NCBI GenBank assembly: GCA_009691855.1
Contig: SIAI01000004.1
Coordinates: forward strand, 1 to 64,000
DNA: 64,000 nucleotides
Origin: Planctomycetota bacterium
GTDB lineage: Bacteria > Planctomycetota > UBA1135 > GCA-002686595
Direction of reading: 5' to 3'
Shown here: piece by piece, positions 45,469-54,682 of the stretch
Numbering within the stretch: the first letter of the stretch is position 1
How the letters are laid out: each line of letters begins with the position of its first letter
Notes under the pieces: generated by a model
Told to the model about the DNA's origin: nothing
What the model saw: the letters and a program-made list of their open reading frames with translations, nothing else
Database searches by the model: none
Translations under genes and position numbers: made by a program

Positions 45469-48411
45469 TCAGCGCGGTTCGCCGGGCACGAAGACGAGCA
45501 CCAGGTTCTCGTCGCCCTCCGGGCCCAGCTCGAACGAGCCTTCTTGGCCTTGCTGGCCGCCGAGGTAGATCCGCGTGCGGTACTTGCCCGGGACCAGGTT
45601 CGCGAGCGTGAAGCTGTAGTCCGGCGCCTGGAGCATGGCCCCGGTCGAGCTCGAGTTGCCGTCGCCCTGGACGCCCAGGTAGGCGAAGCCGCGGCGCGGC
45701 TCGCTGGCCGCATCCACCTGCACGTGACCCACGCAGGGCACGGCGCGCGGCAGCTGCAGCACGGTTGCTTCGACCAGGCCCTGGGCGGGCACGTTCACCG
45801 CGCTCGAGGCGCCCCCGAAGCCCTCGGCGCTGGCCGAGAGCGAGTACTCGCCGGGCTCCAGGATCAGCACCTCGGCCTCGCCCGTGGAGCCGGTGACCCC
45901 CTTGCCGGTAGCGGTCCCGCGGTCCTTGGCGCGCGCCGTGACTTCCGCCTCGGCCACGGGCTCGCCCGAATTCGCGTCCACCACGCGCGCGTGGATCGTC
46001 AGCGGGTAGAGGTCGAGCTCGATCTCCTTCACCTCGTCCTGCACGAGCTGCAGCGACTGCTCGTAGAGCTGCGTCGTCTGCCGCGGACCGCTGCCGAGCG
46101 CGACCTCGCCCTCGATGGCGACCCAGGTCGCGCCGCGGATCGAGAAGGGCTCGGTCGCGAAGCGCCCCGACGAGTCGGTGACCACCTTCAGGTGCTCGTT
46201 GCCGCGCACGCGCACCTCGGCGCCCTCCAGGCCGCGCCCGTCCACACGCACGCGACCGACGAGGCGCGCCGTCGCGCCGCGGCCGGTGGGGCTGAGGTCG
46301 ACGACGAGCTCGCTCGTCTCGCCGTTCTTGATCTGCACCGTTTCTTGGGACAGCGTCGGCGGTTTGAAGTCGCCGTTCATCAGGCCCAGCGGATCCTGGT
46401 CCAGGAAGCGCTCCGAGAGCTCGACGCGGTACTCGCCCGGGACGAGGTTGGCGACCCGGAACTCCCCGGCCAGATCCGTCACGCTGAAGCGCGGCAGGTG
46501 GAAGGCGCCCAGGAAGCCATCCGCGCCTCGGTACTCCAGCGTCAGCATGTAGAGCCGCGTCGGCACCGCGCCGCCCCAGTGCACGCGACCCGCGAGCGTG
46601 CCCCCGGATTGCAGCTCGACCACCAGCGGCGAGACGTGCAGGTCGAGGTTGGCCGAGTGGTCGCCGTAGCGCGGGTGCTGCACCAGCACCATCGTTTCGA
46701 GCGGCATGAAGCCTGGCATCTCGGCCTCCGCGGAGAGATCCGGCAATGGCCCGAGCCAGGCATGGCCCTCCGCGTCGGTGCTGGCCACCCCGAGCTTGGT
46801 GAGGCCCTCGGCGCCGACGCGCAGGACGCTGCCGCGCGCACCGACCACCGGCGCCTTGGTGACGGCGTCGATCACGCGCAGCTCGACGCTGCTGCCCGCG
46901 CTGCAGGTCAGCGTGACCTCGTTCGTCTCCGCGCGACACTCTGCTTGCCGGTACGCGCTCGCCAGACCCGCCACGCGCGCCGTGATGTCGTAGAGTCCCG
47001 CGCACAGGCTGGCGAGCACGTAGCGGCCCGGCTCGACCTCGCTGAAGACTCCCGCCGGGGTGCGCGGCTTGGGCAGGAAAATGAGCGCCGCGCCGAAGTC
47101 CTGGCGGCGGTCGAGCCGGTGCGCGGGCGCGAGCTGGAGGCGCGCGCCGGACAGCGGTTGTCCCTGCTCGTCGCGCACGTTCACGGTCAAGCGCACGGTG
47201 CCTTCGACCTCGATGCGCAGGCCCTCGTGTCGCGCGGAGATCGTCGAGCTCCACGGCTCGTGCGCCGAGCGCCGCGCGGCGGCCACCACCTGGCCGGTCT
47301 CGGCCACGCCGCTGAGCTCGAACCTTCCTTCGGCGTCGGTCGGCCCGCAGGGCTGCAGGATCGCGGCCGTGCCGGGATACAGCTCGGCGCCCGCGTGGAC
47401 CTCGATCCCCTCGACCGGTTCGCCGGAGCTGTCCTCGACCACGCCGCGCACCGTCCGGCCGCGCTTCAGGACGAGGGTGCCGGCGTCCTTTTCGCCACTG
47501 GTCAGGTCGAGGGGGCCGAGCGGAACGCCGACGTAGCCGCGCTTGTCGACTCCGCCGACGACCGAGGCGAGCGCGACGCCCTCCAGCCGGAAGCTGCCGT
47601 CGGCGGCGCTCTCCGTGGTGGGCACGGGCAAGCGCTCGACCGCGTTGCTCATCCAGCCCGGGAGCTCGATGATTCCCTGGCCATCGCCGCCCACGGCCAA
47701 CAGGCTGACCGCGATCAGGCTGTCGGCGCGGAACTCCCACGGCGAGATGCGCAGGATCTCCTCGGGGAACGGACCGCAGCGCACGCGCGCGCCGGCGAGC
47801 GGCGCGCCGCTCTCGTCGACCACGCGCCCCGTGAGCACGCCGAACGGCGCCAGCACCACATCGCCGATGTCGGTGCGCTCGCGATGGGGCAGGGCATGAT
47901 CGATCACGCGGACCGTCGCGCGCGGACCGCCGAGATCCACGCCCAGGCCGTGGAAGGCCGAAGTGTGCGCGCCGCCCAGGAGGAAGCGCCCCTCGTTGTC
48001 CGTGACCGTCTCCTCGAGCTCGAGGCGCGGCTCCTCGGCATCGATCGGTCCGCCGTCGAAGAGCAGCCCCGCATCGATCTCGACCAGCGCCACGCGCATG
48101 CCGGGGACGGGCGTGCCGTTGTTCTCGACCACGCGCCCGGTCAGACCCGCCAGCTCGCCGCGCCACGGATCGACGTCCGCGGCCGCGGGCTGCGGCGCCG
48201 AGGCTTCGCGCGCCACGCTGCTCGGCGCGCTCGCCGGAGCGGCGCCGAGCTCCACGGTGGCGGGGGAGTCCACGCCGTCCACCGGCTGCGCCCGCGCGAT
48301 GCGCTCACCCAAACCGCGTCCAGCGCCGTCGCGCTCGCCGGTGACGAGATACAGGACGCCGGCGACGAGCAGCGCGAGAACCACGAGGCACGCGACGAGC
48401 TTGGCGTTCAT
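45469..48411 (-). CDS. Large membrane-anchored CpdReg-repeat protein (980 aa)
   Basis: Single N-terminal span (MNAKLVACLVVLALLVAGVL) then an Ala/Ser-rich linker and about nine carboxypeptidase-regulatory-like modules (for example TGRVVDESGAPLAGARVRC, RGVVEDSSGEPVEGIEVHA, ARVVDANSGEPVAEAEVTA), each closed by a F..NLVPG.YRV-type turn. No enzyme domain. Sister in design to the protein at 10850-14293 but not closely similar outside the module pattern. Expected to act as a structural or binding protein on the outer side of the membrane. Confidence 0.83.
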   Translation of the reverse strand: MNAKLVACLVVLALLVAGVLYLVTGERDGAGRGLGERIARAQPVDGVDSPATVELGAAPASAPSSVAREASAPQPAAADVDPWRGELAGLTGRVVENNGTPVPGMRVALVEIDAGLLFDGGPIDAEEPRLELEETVTDNEGRFLLGGAHTSAFHGLGVDLGGPRATVRVIDHALPHRERTDIGDVVLAPFGVLTGRVVDESGAPLAGARVRCGPFPEEILRISPWEFRADSLIAVSLLAVGGDGQGIIELPGWMSNAVERLPVPTTESAADGSFRLEGVALASVVGGVDKRGYVGVPLGPLDLTSGEKDAGTLVLKRGRTVRGVVEDSSGEPVEGIEVHAGAELYPGTAAILQPCGPTDAEGRFELSGVAETGQVVAAARRSAHEPWSSTISARHEGLRIEVEGTVRLTVNVRDEQGQPLSGARLQLAPAHRLDRRQDFGAALIFLPKPRTPAGVFSEVEPGRYVLASLCAGLYDITARVAGLASAYRQAECRAETNEVTLTCSAGSSVELRVIDAVTKAPVVGARGSVLRVGAEGLTKLGVASTDAEGHAWLGPLPDLSAEAEMPGFMPLETMVLVQHPRYGDHSANLDLHVSPLVVELQSGGTLAGRVHWGGAVPTRLYMLTLEYRGADGFLGAFHLPRFSVTDLAGEFRVANLVPGEYRVELSERFLDQDPLGLMNGDFKPPTLSQETVQIKNGETSELVVDLSPTGRGATARLVGRVRVDGRGLEGAEVRVRGNEHLKVVTDSSGRFATEPFSIRGATWVAIEGEVALGSGPRQTTQLYEQSLQLVQDEVKEIELDLYPLTIHARVVDANSGEPVAEAEVTARAKDRGTATGKGVTGSTGEAEVLILEPGEYSLSASAEGFGGASSAVNVPAQGLVEATVLQLPRAVPCVGHVQVDAASEPRRGFAYLGVQGDGNSSSTGAMLQAPDYSFTLANLVPGKYRTRIYLGGQQGQEGSFELGPEGDENLVLVFVPGEPR

Positions 48412-48548
48412 TGGGCGCCCCCCTGGGAATCGATCATGAGCGGAGTCCGAGTCGTCCAGAGTAGCAGCGTCCGCGGTGCGGCGAAGCGGTGTGCTGGCCT
48501 GATCCGCGGCATGGGGAGCGGTTCGAGCCGCGAGGGCGTCCGTCGGGC
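48412..48548. other. Spacer between the CpdReg gene and the next minus-strand gene
   Basis: 137 bases upstream of the CpdReg start and downstream of the 423-residue membrane protein gene. No hairpin or promoter consensus recognised. Confidence 0.35.
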
Positions 48549-49820
48549 TCAGCGATTGAAGGGCGTCTCGTTCACCCAGTGGAAGCCGCGCGACTGCAGC
48601 AGGAAGGTCTTCTTCTTCATCTGCGCCACGACCAGCGCTCCGCCGAGGTCACCGGCCAGGTCCAGGTGCTCGGGATCGTTCCACACGGTCTCGAGCTCGT
48701 TCACCTGCCCGCCCGTGCCCGCGGTCAGCTTCACGGTCGCGCCCGCCGCCCCGCGCTCGTAGCTCCACGCGAGCTGATTGCCGCTGGCCAGCGACACCGT
48801 GCAGCCGCCGTAGGCGTTGAAGGTGACGCGCTGCCAGCGCGCGTCGTCGCTCGGCTCGAGCGCGGCGCCGTCGCGCTCGAAGGCCAGCACCTCGTACACG
48901 CCGCACAATGCGTTCGTAGGCCTGCCGGCGCCGTAGATGCGGTAGCCCTCGAGTCCGCCCGTGATCTGCCCGTAGAAGACGTAGCCCAGGAAGGCCGTGA
49001 CCACCCACGGTCGCAGCCGCTCGGCCCAGCGCCACGGCAGCGCCCGGCGCGCGACCGACGCGGTCGGACGGTTGGCGACGAGCACGCTCCACAGGCGCGC
49101 CGCGTCCGGCAGCGCCAGGAACGCGCAGGCGGCGAAGAGGTGCGCCGAATACAGCTTCACCGGCACGTCGTAGCAGAAATTCAGCGCCACGATGTTGGCC
49201 ATCACGCCCGCGCCGAGCAGCGCGCCGAGCGTGGCCGTGCGCCGGTAGAAGAGCAGCACGCCCGGCAGCGTCTCGCACACGCCCGCGAACAGGTTGTAGC
49301 CGCTGGAGAAGCCCATGAAGGTCCACAAGAGACCCATGGGGGAGCTGTCGCCGTAGGACTGCGACAGCCGCTCGAGCCCGGGAAACGGAAACTGCGTCGG
49401 GATCACCTTCGCCATCCCGTAGCCCATCAGCGTCATGCCCACGGCGAAGCGCAACCCGGTGTGCAAGAGCGCGTGCGCGCGTCGATGGTGCGGGGCGCGC
49501 CAGGCGGCGAGCGACCACACCAGCGTCGCGCTCAGCGCGAGCACCGCGAAGCACAGCACCTCGACGTAGTTGTAGGTCGTATCGCCGCTGCCGAGCGGGA
49601 AGACCGTGATCGGCTGCGCGAGGTGCAGCACGTGCGCACCGACCCACGGCACGAACGAGCGCCACAGCTTCGTGTACTGCTCCGCCGGCCAGTCCCAGGG
49701 GAGCAGCCCGAGCGGGAAGGAGGCGAAGTAGAGCCCGAAGTAGGCGCAGGCGAAGCGCAAGCTCACGCGCCTTGCGAAGCTCCAGCGTGTCGCACTCTCG
49801 CCCGTGCCCTCGACCTCCAT
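48549..49820 (-). CDS. Membrane protein, DoxX/HTTM-like layout
   Basis: 423 residues. Six to eight membrane spans in the first ~280 residues (VEVLCFAVLALSATLVWSLA; GLRFAVGMTLMGYGMAKVIP; LLWTFMGFSSGYNLFAGVCE; GALLGAGVMANIVALNF), the arrangement of DoxX-type proteins in which the motif G.AK..P....P occurs (here YGMAKVIPTQFPFP). The last ~110 residues (from YRIYGAGRPTNALCGVYEV) form a soluble beta-rich domain ending HWVNETPFNR. Activity unknown. Confidence 0.72.
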   Translation of the reverse strand: MEVEGTGESATRWSFARRVSLRFACAYFGLYFASFPLGLLPWDWPAEQYTKLWRSFVPWVGAHVLHLAQPITVFPLGSGDTTYNYVEVLCFAVLALSATLVWSLAAWRAPHHRRAHALLHTGLRFAVGMTLMGYGMAKVIPTQFPFPGLERLSQSYGDSSPMGLLWTFMGFSSGYNLFAGVCETLPGVLLFYRRTATLGALLGAGVMANIVALNFCYDVPVKLYSAHLFAACAFLALPDAARLWSVLVANRPTASVARRALPWRWAERLRPWVVTAFLGYVFYGQITGGLEGYRIYGAGRPTNALCGVYEVLAFERDGAALEPSDDARWQRVTFNAYGGCTVSLASGNQLAWSYERGAAGATVKLTAGTGGQVNELETVWNDPEHLDLAGDLGGALVVAQMKKKTFLLQSRGFHWVNETPFNR

Positions 49821-49886
49821 GCAGCGCGAAGCCTAGCGCTCGTCCGCGCGTCGTCCAGCATGCTTACCCATCCGTTGCCGCGCGCT

Positions 49887-49927
49887 GAGAAAGAGAAGCG
49901 GCCGGCGAGCGGGAGCTCGCCGGCCGC
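49887..49927 (-). terminator. Rho-independent terminator after the VCBS pseudogene
   Basis: Perfect 13-bp stem GCGGCCGGCGAGC/GCTCGCCGGCCGC (49898-49910, 49915-49927; loop ggga), followed on the minus strand by ttctctttctc. The best terminator in the window. Confidence 0.75.
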
Positions 49928-49949
49928 AGACCGAGTTCGCGTGCGAGCG

Positions 49950-50512
49950 CTACAGCCCGGTCACGGTCGTCTCCTCGCGCGCCGACCAGCGCAGCGGCGC
50001 GGAGATCAGCGCTTGCCAGTGGAGCGTCGTGCCGATCAGCGTCGCGTCGGCAGGCACCGCGAAGTGCTCCTCGCCGCGCCCCTCGCCGTCGAGCGCGATC
50101 CGCCGCGCGAACAGCCGCGTGTCGAGCGCGATCTGTCGCCGACCGAACGGCGTCGCCACGGGCGCGAGCGCGGTCGCGGCGACCAGCAGCGCGCCGCCGT
50201 TGCGCGAGCCGCGGAGCTCCAGCGAAACGTCCCGGCCGATGCGCGCCAGGCCGCGCTGGGCGAGCGAGCGGCGCAGGTTGAAGAGCACCTGCCGTCCGTC
50301 GAACAGGTCGAGGTCGCCGTCCAGGTCCAGATCGCCAAGGCTCACGGCCGCCGGGCATGCGCAACACGAGGCGAAAACCCGGGCCCTCGTTGCTCAGCAC
50401 GCGCAGCTCGTCCGCGTAGCCATAGCAGCTCGTCGCGCTCTCGACGACGTCCAGGTCGCCGTCGAGGTCCAGGTCGCCGAGGGCCACGAGCATCCCGGAG
50501 CCGGGGGTGGAG
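49950..50512 (-). pseudogene. 3' remnant of a VCBS/FG-GAP secreted protein gene
   Basis: On the minus strand one frame reads MLVALGDLDLDGDLDVVESA up to about 50350, then the family continues in another frame from 50345: VSLGDLDLDGDLDLFDGRQV, then the C-terminal beta module (LARIGRDVSLELRGSRNGGA; PADATLIGTTLHWQAL) ending ETTVTGL at 49950. The whole N-terminal part is missing, and the piece begins about ten bases from the acyl-CoA dehydrogenase stop. A frameshift and a 5' deletion have inactivated it, although its terminator is intact. Confidence 0.75.
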
Positions 50513-50521
50513 CCGACGCGC

Positions 50522-52153
50522 TCAGCCCGTCGATGCGCTGGCGATGCGCGCCACGAGCTCGTCGTCGGGCTGCTGTTCCTCGTGCGCGGCGCGCTCGAAG
50601 TCCTTGAAGGCGCGGCGGCAGGCGAGGCGCGCGAGGTCGAGCTCGCGCGCGTCGAGGGTCGAGCGCGCGCGGCTGGCGCTGGCGCGCGAGAGCACGGCGC
50701 CGGACACGAACAGCGCCGCGGCCATGTCGGCCAGGCGGTGCAGGGCGAACTGCGCAGCGCGCACGCGCTCGCCGTGGGTGCGCAGGGCGAGCTGGCAGCT
50801 CGCGGCGAAGCGCGGCACGAGCGCCTCGAGCGTGGTGCGCTCGGCCTCGAGTTCGCTGCACACACCTTCGAGGTGCGCCGCGCCGCTGGCGGGCACGAGC
50901 TCGCCGCGCTGCAGCGAGCGCAGGCCCTGGAAGGCGATCATCATGCGCAGCACCTGGTTGGTGCCCTCGAAGATCATGTTGATGCGCGCGTCGCGCAGGA
51001 TGCGCTCGTAGGCGTACTCGCGCATGAAGCCCGTGCCGCCCGTGACCTGCAGCGCGTCGTTGGCGATCTGCCACAGGCGCTCGGTCGCGTGCATCTTGCA
51101 GCACGCGGCCTCCAGCATCGTCTCGCGCTTCTGGTCCATCAGCCCGGCCGTGAGGTAGGTCGTGGCCTCCATCGCGTAGAGATCCGCGTCCATGCCGGCG
51201 AGGAGCTCCTGCACCATGCCGAAGTGCTCGATCGGGTGCCCGAACTGCACGCGCTCGGCGGCGTGCGCGCGCGCCAGGTCGCGCGCGAGCTGCGCCTGGC
51301 CGATGCAGCAGGCCGCCAGGCCGTGGCGGCCGGAGTTCAGGACGTTCAGCGCGACCTTGAAGCCCTCGCCGCGCGGTCCGATCAGCGCCTCGGGCGGGAC
51401 CACGACGTCCTCCAGCGCGACATCGGTCGTGGACGAGCCGCACAGCCCCATCTTGTTCTCGGGGCTTCCGGTCGTGAGGCCCTTGCGCTCGCGCTCGACC
51501 CAGAAGGTCGAGATCGGCCACTCGCTCGGCTTCGCGCCCGGCTTCGCCGGATCCGGCGTGCGCGCGAAGACGGTGAAGCCGTTGGCGATGCCGCCGTTCG
51601 TGATCCAGATCTTGCGCCCGTTCAGCTTCCACGAGCCGTCGGGCTGCGGCTCGGCGCGTGTGGCCAGCGCGGCCGCGTCGGAGCCGGCTCCTGCTTCGGT
51701 CAGCGCGAAGGCGGCGATGCGCTCCCCGCTGGCGAGCTTCGGCAGCCAGTGCGCCTTCTGCGCGCTCGTGCCGTACAGCACCAGCGCCTTCATGCCGATG
51801 CCGAGCTGCGCACCGAGCACGGTCACGGTCGAGGCGCAACGGTGCGCGACGGTCTGCATCACACGCGCGTAGGTCACCTGGCCCTGGCCCGCGCCGCCGT
51901 ACTCCTCGGGGATCGTCAGGCCGAAGAGTCCGAGCTCCTTCAGGCCCGCGACCACGCTCGCCGGAATCGTCTTGGCGTGGTCGATGGCCGCCGGATCGAC
52001 GGCGTGCGCAGCCCATTCGGCCACCGTCGCCACGATGGCCTCGGTGGTCTCGGCCGCCTCCGCATCCTGGTGCGGGTAGGGGAACAGCGCCGCCGATTCG
52101 AGCCGGCCGGAGAACAAGGGACGCACGAAGCCGGAGCTAGTGGTTTGAGTCAC
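50522..52153 (-). CDS. Acyl-CoA dehydrogenase (VLCAD/ACAD9-like)
   Basis: 543 residues, longer than short-chain enzymes and matching very-long-chain types with an extra C-terminal helical domain. FAD-dependent first step of fatty-acid beta-oxidation. Motifs: LGLFGLTIPEEYGGAGQGQV, AFALTEAGAGSDAAAL, WITNGGIANGFTVFAR, GFMREYAYERILRDARI and the catalytic-Glu segment INMIFEGTNQVLRMM. Electrons pass to ETF, not encoded here. Next upstream element is a palindromic repeat, then the hydratase/dehydrogenase gene on the same strand. Confidence 0.92.
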   Translation of the reverse strand: MTQTTSSGFVRPLFSGRLESAALFPYPHQDAEAAETTEAIVATVAEWAAHAVDPAAIDHAKTIPASVVAGLKELGLFGLTIPEEYGGAGQGQVTYARVMQTVAHRCASTVTVLGAQLGIGMKALVLYGTSAQKAHWLPKLASGERIAAFALTEAGAGSDAAALATRAEPQPDGSWKLNGRKIWITNGGIANGFTVFARTPDPAKPGAKPSEWPISTFWVERERKGLTTGSPENKMGLCGSSTTDVALEDVVVPPEALIGPRGEGFKVALNVLNSGRHGLAACCIGQAQLARDLARAHAAERVQFGHPIEHFGMVQELLAGMDADLYAMEATTYLTAGLMDQKRETMLEAACCKMHATERLWQIANDALQVTGGTGFMREYAYERILRDARINMIFEGTNQVLRMMIAFQGLRSLQRGELVPASGAAHLEGVCSELEAERTTLEALVPRFAASCQLALRTHGERVRAAQFALHRLADMAAALFVSGAVLSRASASRARSTLDARELDLARLACRRAFKDFERAAHEEQQPDDELVARIASASTG

Positions 52154-52158
52154 GCAGA

Positions 52159-52298
52159 GGGGCCCTTATCCCGAGGTCGTCTGTGTTCGCCGCAAGGCGC
52201 GCCGCCGCCGCGTATTCGCTGCAATACTCGGAGGAGGCGCAACGCCGCCAGCGTCGATCCAGCGCGGCGGCTTGTGCGCGATACTTCGGGGAAGGGAC
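52159..52298. repeat. Second palindromic MITE-like element
   Basis: Shares the inverted core 52191-52244 with 1757-1810 (roughly 85-90 percent identity over 54 bases, including gcgaatacgcg and ctcctccgagtat). The outer ends form a weaker inverted repeat (ggcccttatcccgaggt near 52162 against the complement of acttcggggaaggg near 52273-52293). Fills the space between two beta-oxidation genes. Confidence 0.55.
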
Positions 52299-52299
52299 A

Positions 52300-54498
52300 C
52301 TAGCCATGGAGCTTCTTGCCGGCGCGCGCGAGGTCCACGAGCAACGGTGCCGGTTCGTAGCGGCCCAGGCGCTCGTTCTCGCCCTGGACCTCGAAGCGCA
52401 GCTTCTCGAGGCGCTCCACGACCTTGGCCAGGCCGCGCGAGTCCGCATAGCGCAGCACGCCGCCGCGGAACGGCGCGAAGCCGGTGCCGAACACCGTGGC
52501 GAGGTCGAGCGCGCGCGGCCCGTCCACGACCTCCTCGGCCAGGCAACGCACGGCCTCGTTGGCCATGGCCAAGACACAACGGTCGACGAGTTCGTCGGCC
52601 GTGAGCGTCTTCGAGCCGCGCGCGAGGCGCGGGTTCACTCCGGCCTTCATGAGCTTGTCGCGCCGGCCCTTCTGCCACAGGAACAGACCCTTGCCGGTCT
52701 TCTTGCCGAGCTCCTTGGCCTCGACCAGCGGCTTCAGGAGCGGCGAGGCCTTCATGCGCTCGCCGTAGGCCTTCTCCAGTGACGCGCCGGCGTGGCTGGC
52801 GATGTCGAGTCCGACCTCGTCGATCAGCTCGCACGGTCCCATGGGCATGCCGAAGGCGACCAGCGCGCGATCGATCGCGTCCGGATCGACGCCCGCGCCG
52901 ACCAGGCGGATGGCCTCGTCGAGGTACGGCCCGAGCACGCGGTTCACCAGGAAGCCGGCCACGTCCTTGGTGATCACCGGGGTCTTGCCGAGGTCGAGCG
53001 CGAGGCGCGCCGTACGACGCACGACCTCCTCGCTGGTGCGCGCTCCACGCACGATCTCGACCAGCGGCATCTTCCGCGGCGGATTGAAGAAGTGCATCCC
53101 GACGACGCGCGAGGGATTGGGCAGGCCCTCGGCGATCGCGTCGACGGAGAGCGAGCTCGTGTTCGTGGCCAGGATCGTCTCGTCGCCCATCTGCGCGGCG
53201 AGCTCGCGCAGCACCGCGCGCTTGACCTCGAGCCTCTCGGCCACGGCCTCGATCACGAGCTGACAGCGCGCGAAGCCCACGGCCTCGGTCGTGACCGTCA
53301 GACGATCGAGCGCGGCGTCGGCCTCATGGCGCTGCAGTTGCTTGCGCTTCCTTTTCTTGTCGATCTCGCCCTGGTGCGCGACCACGGCCGCGTCGAGCTG
53401 CTTCTGGTCTAGGTCGCGCAGGCGCACCTCGAGGCCGCGCTCGGCCATCAGGCCGGCGATGCCGCCGCCCATGATGCCCGCGCCGATCACCGCCGCGCGC
53501 TCGATGGGCGCGGCCTTCTTGCCGTCGGCGAGGTTGCCGTTCTTCTTGGCCTCCTCGGACAGCTGGAACAGGCCGATGAGCGAGCGCGCGACCTCGCCGA
53601 GCGAGAGCGGTCGCACCGCCTCGGCCTCGGCCGCGAGCCCCAGCTCGAGATTGCGCCGCGGCGCGCCGACGATCAGCGGGATCGCCGCCAGCGGAGCCGG
53701 GTAATGACCCTTGGTCTCGGCCAGGACCTTCTTCATCGCTTGGTTGGCGATGAGCGCCGTCACCAGCGGGTTGCGATCGATCAGCACCTTGCGCACGCCG
53801 ACGCGCCCGCGGTACGGGCAGGGCGTGCGCCCGAGCGCGATCTCGCTCGCGACCCGCACCAGGTACTCCGGCGGCGTCAGCCGATCGACCAGGCCCATCT
53901 TCAGCGCCACGCGCGGCACGTGCAGCTTGCCGGTGAGGATCGCGCCCAGCGCCGCGGTCACGCCGATGCGCCGCGGCAGACGCTGCGAACCGCCCCAGGC
54001 CGGGATGATGCCGAGCAGCACCTCCGGCAGGCCGATGCGGCTCTTCGGATGGTCGGCGAGCACGATGCGGTCGCAGGCCAGCGCGATCTCGCACGCGCCA
54101 CCCGGCACCGGTCCGCCCACGGCCGCGACCACGAACACGCGCCCGCCGCCCGAGCGCGAGAGCTTGTGGATGCGCTGGAACAGGCCCTGGCCCGAGCGCG
54201 CGAACTTCGTGGCGAGGGCGGGGTCCGAGACCTTGGCGATCGTCTCCACGTCGGCGCCGGCCGCGAACGACAGCGGCTCCTTGCCGGTGATGACGAGGCC
54301 GCGCAGCGACGCATCCTTGGCGAGCTCCTCCAGCGCGCGATCCAGATCGCGCAGCAGCGGCACGTCGAACACCGCCATCTTGCGGTGCGGCGGATCGAGA
54401 TAGAGCAGCGCGAGTCCGGCCTCGGGCCGCTCGATGCGCACGCAACTCCCCGCGGCCGGCGCTTCCGCCGGCAGGGGCAAGCCTTCGAGATCGATCAT
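52300..54498 (-). CDS. fadJ: Enoyl-CoA hydratase/3-hydroxyacyl-CoA dehydrogenase fusion
   Basis: 732 residues. N-terminal crotonase half (about 1-310) with both catalytic acids: Glu137 in GGACEIALACD and Glu159 in RIGLPEVLLGIIP. C-terminal NAD-dependent half begins at the Rossmann motif GAGIMGGGIAGLMAERG (about 340) and carries GMHFFNPPRKMPLVEIV and FLVNRVLGPYLDEA. Performs hydration and the second oxidation of beta-oxidation; length and order match FadB/FadJ alpha subunits. The thiolase partner gene lies 0.9 kb upstream on the same strand. fadB would be an equally fair name. Confidence 0.93.
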   Translation of the reverse strand: MIDLEGLPLPAEAPAAGSCVRIERPEAGLALLYLDPPHRKMAVFDVPLLRDLDRALEELAKDASLRGLVITGKEPLSFAAGADVETIAKVSDPALATKFARSGQGLFQRIHKLSRSGGGRVFVVAAVGGPVPGGACEIALACDRIVLADHPKSRIGLPEVLLGIIPAWGGSQRLPRRIGVTAALGAILTGKLHVPRVALKMGLVDRLTPPEYLVRVASEIALGRTPCPYRGRVGVRKVLIDRNPLVTALIANQAMKKVLAETKGHYPAPLAAIPLIVGAPRRNLELGLAAEAEAVRPLSLGEVARSLIGLFQLSEEAKKNGNLADGKKAAPIERAAVIGAGIMGGGIAGLMAERGLEVRLRDLDQKQLDAAVVAHQGEIDKKRKRKQLQRHEADAALDRLTVTTEAVGFARCQLVIEAVAERLEVKRAVLRELAAQMGDETILATNTSSLSVDAIAEGLPNPSRVVGMHFFNPPRKMPLVEIVRGARTSEEVVRRTARLALDLGKTPVITKDVAGFLVNRVLGPYLDEAIRLVGAGVDPDAIDRALVAFGMPMGPCELIDEVGLDIASHAGASLEKAYGERMKASPLLKPLVEAKELGKKTGKGLFLWQKGRRDKLMKAGVNPRLARGSKTLTADELVDRCVLAMANEAVRCLAEEVVDGPRALDLATVFGTGFAPFRGGVLRYADSRGLAKVVERLEKLRFEVQGENERLGRYEPAPLLVDLARAGKKLHG

Positions 54499-54682
54499 GG
54501 GAAAAGTCTTTCGTCCATCCGGGCGCGAAGCCTGACCGGTGCGCGGCGTGCTCGCGCCGACAGGTCACGAAACCCGTCCCTCCAGGTCAAGGCCGTGCGG
54601 CGTCGTGCGCGGATCTCCCGTGCCCGGCAGCGGGGCCACGCGGCGCGCTTGCTATTCTCGAACGCGCTCTGGAGGGTCACTC

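Noticed and set aside
45343-48762. A 1139-codon plus-strand open frame antisense to the 980-residue CpdReg gene
   Set aside because: The opposite strand has clear CpdReg modules and an N-terminal span; this frame is its complement and has no recognisable domain.
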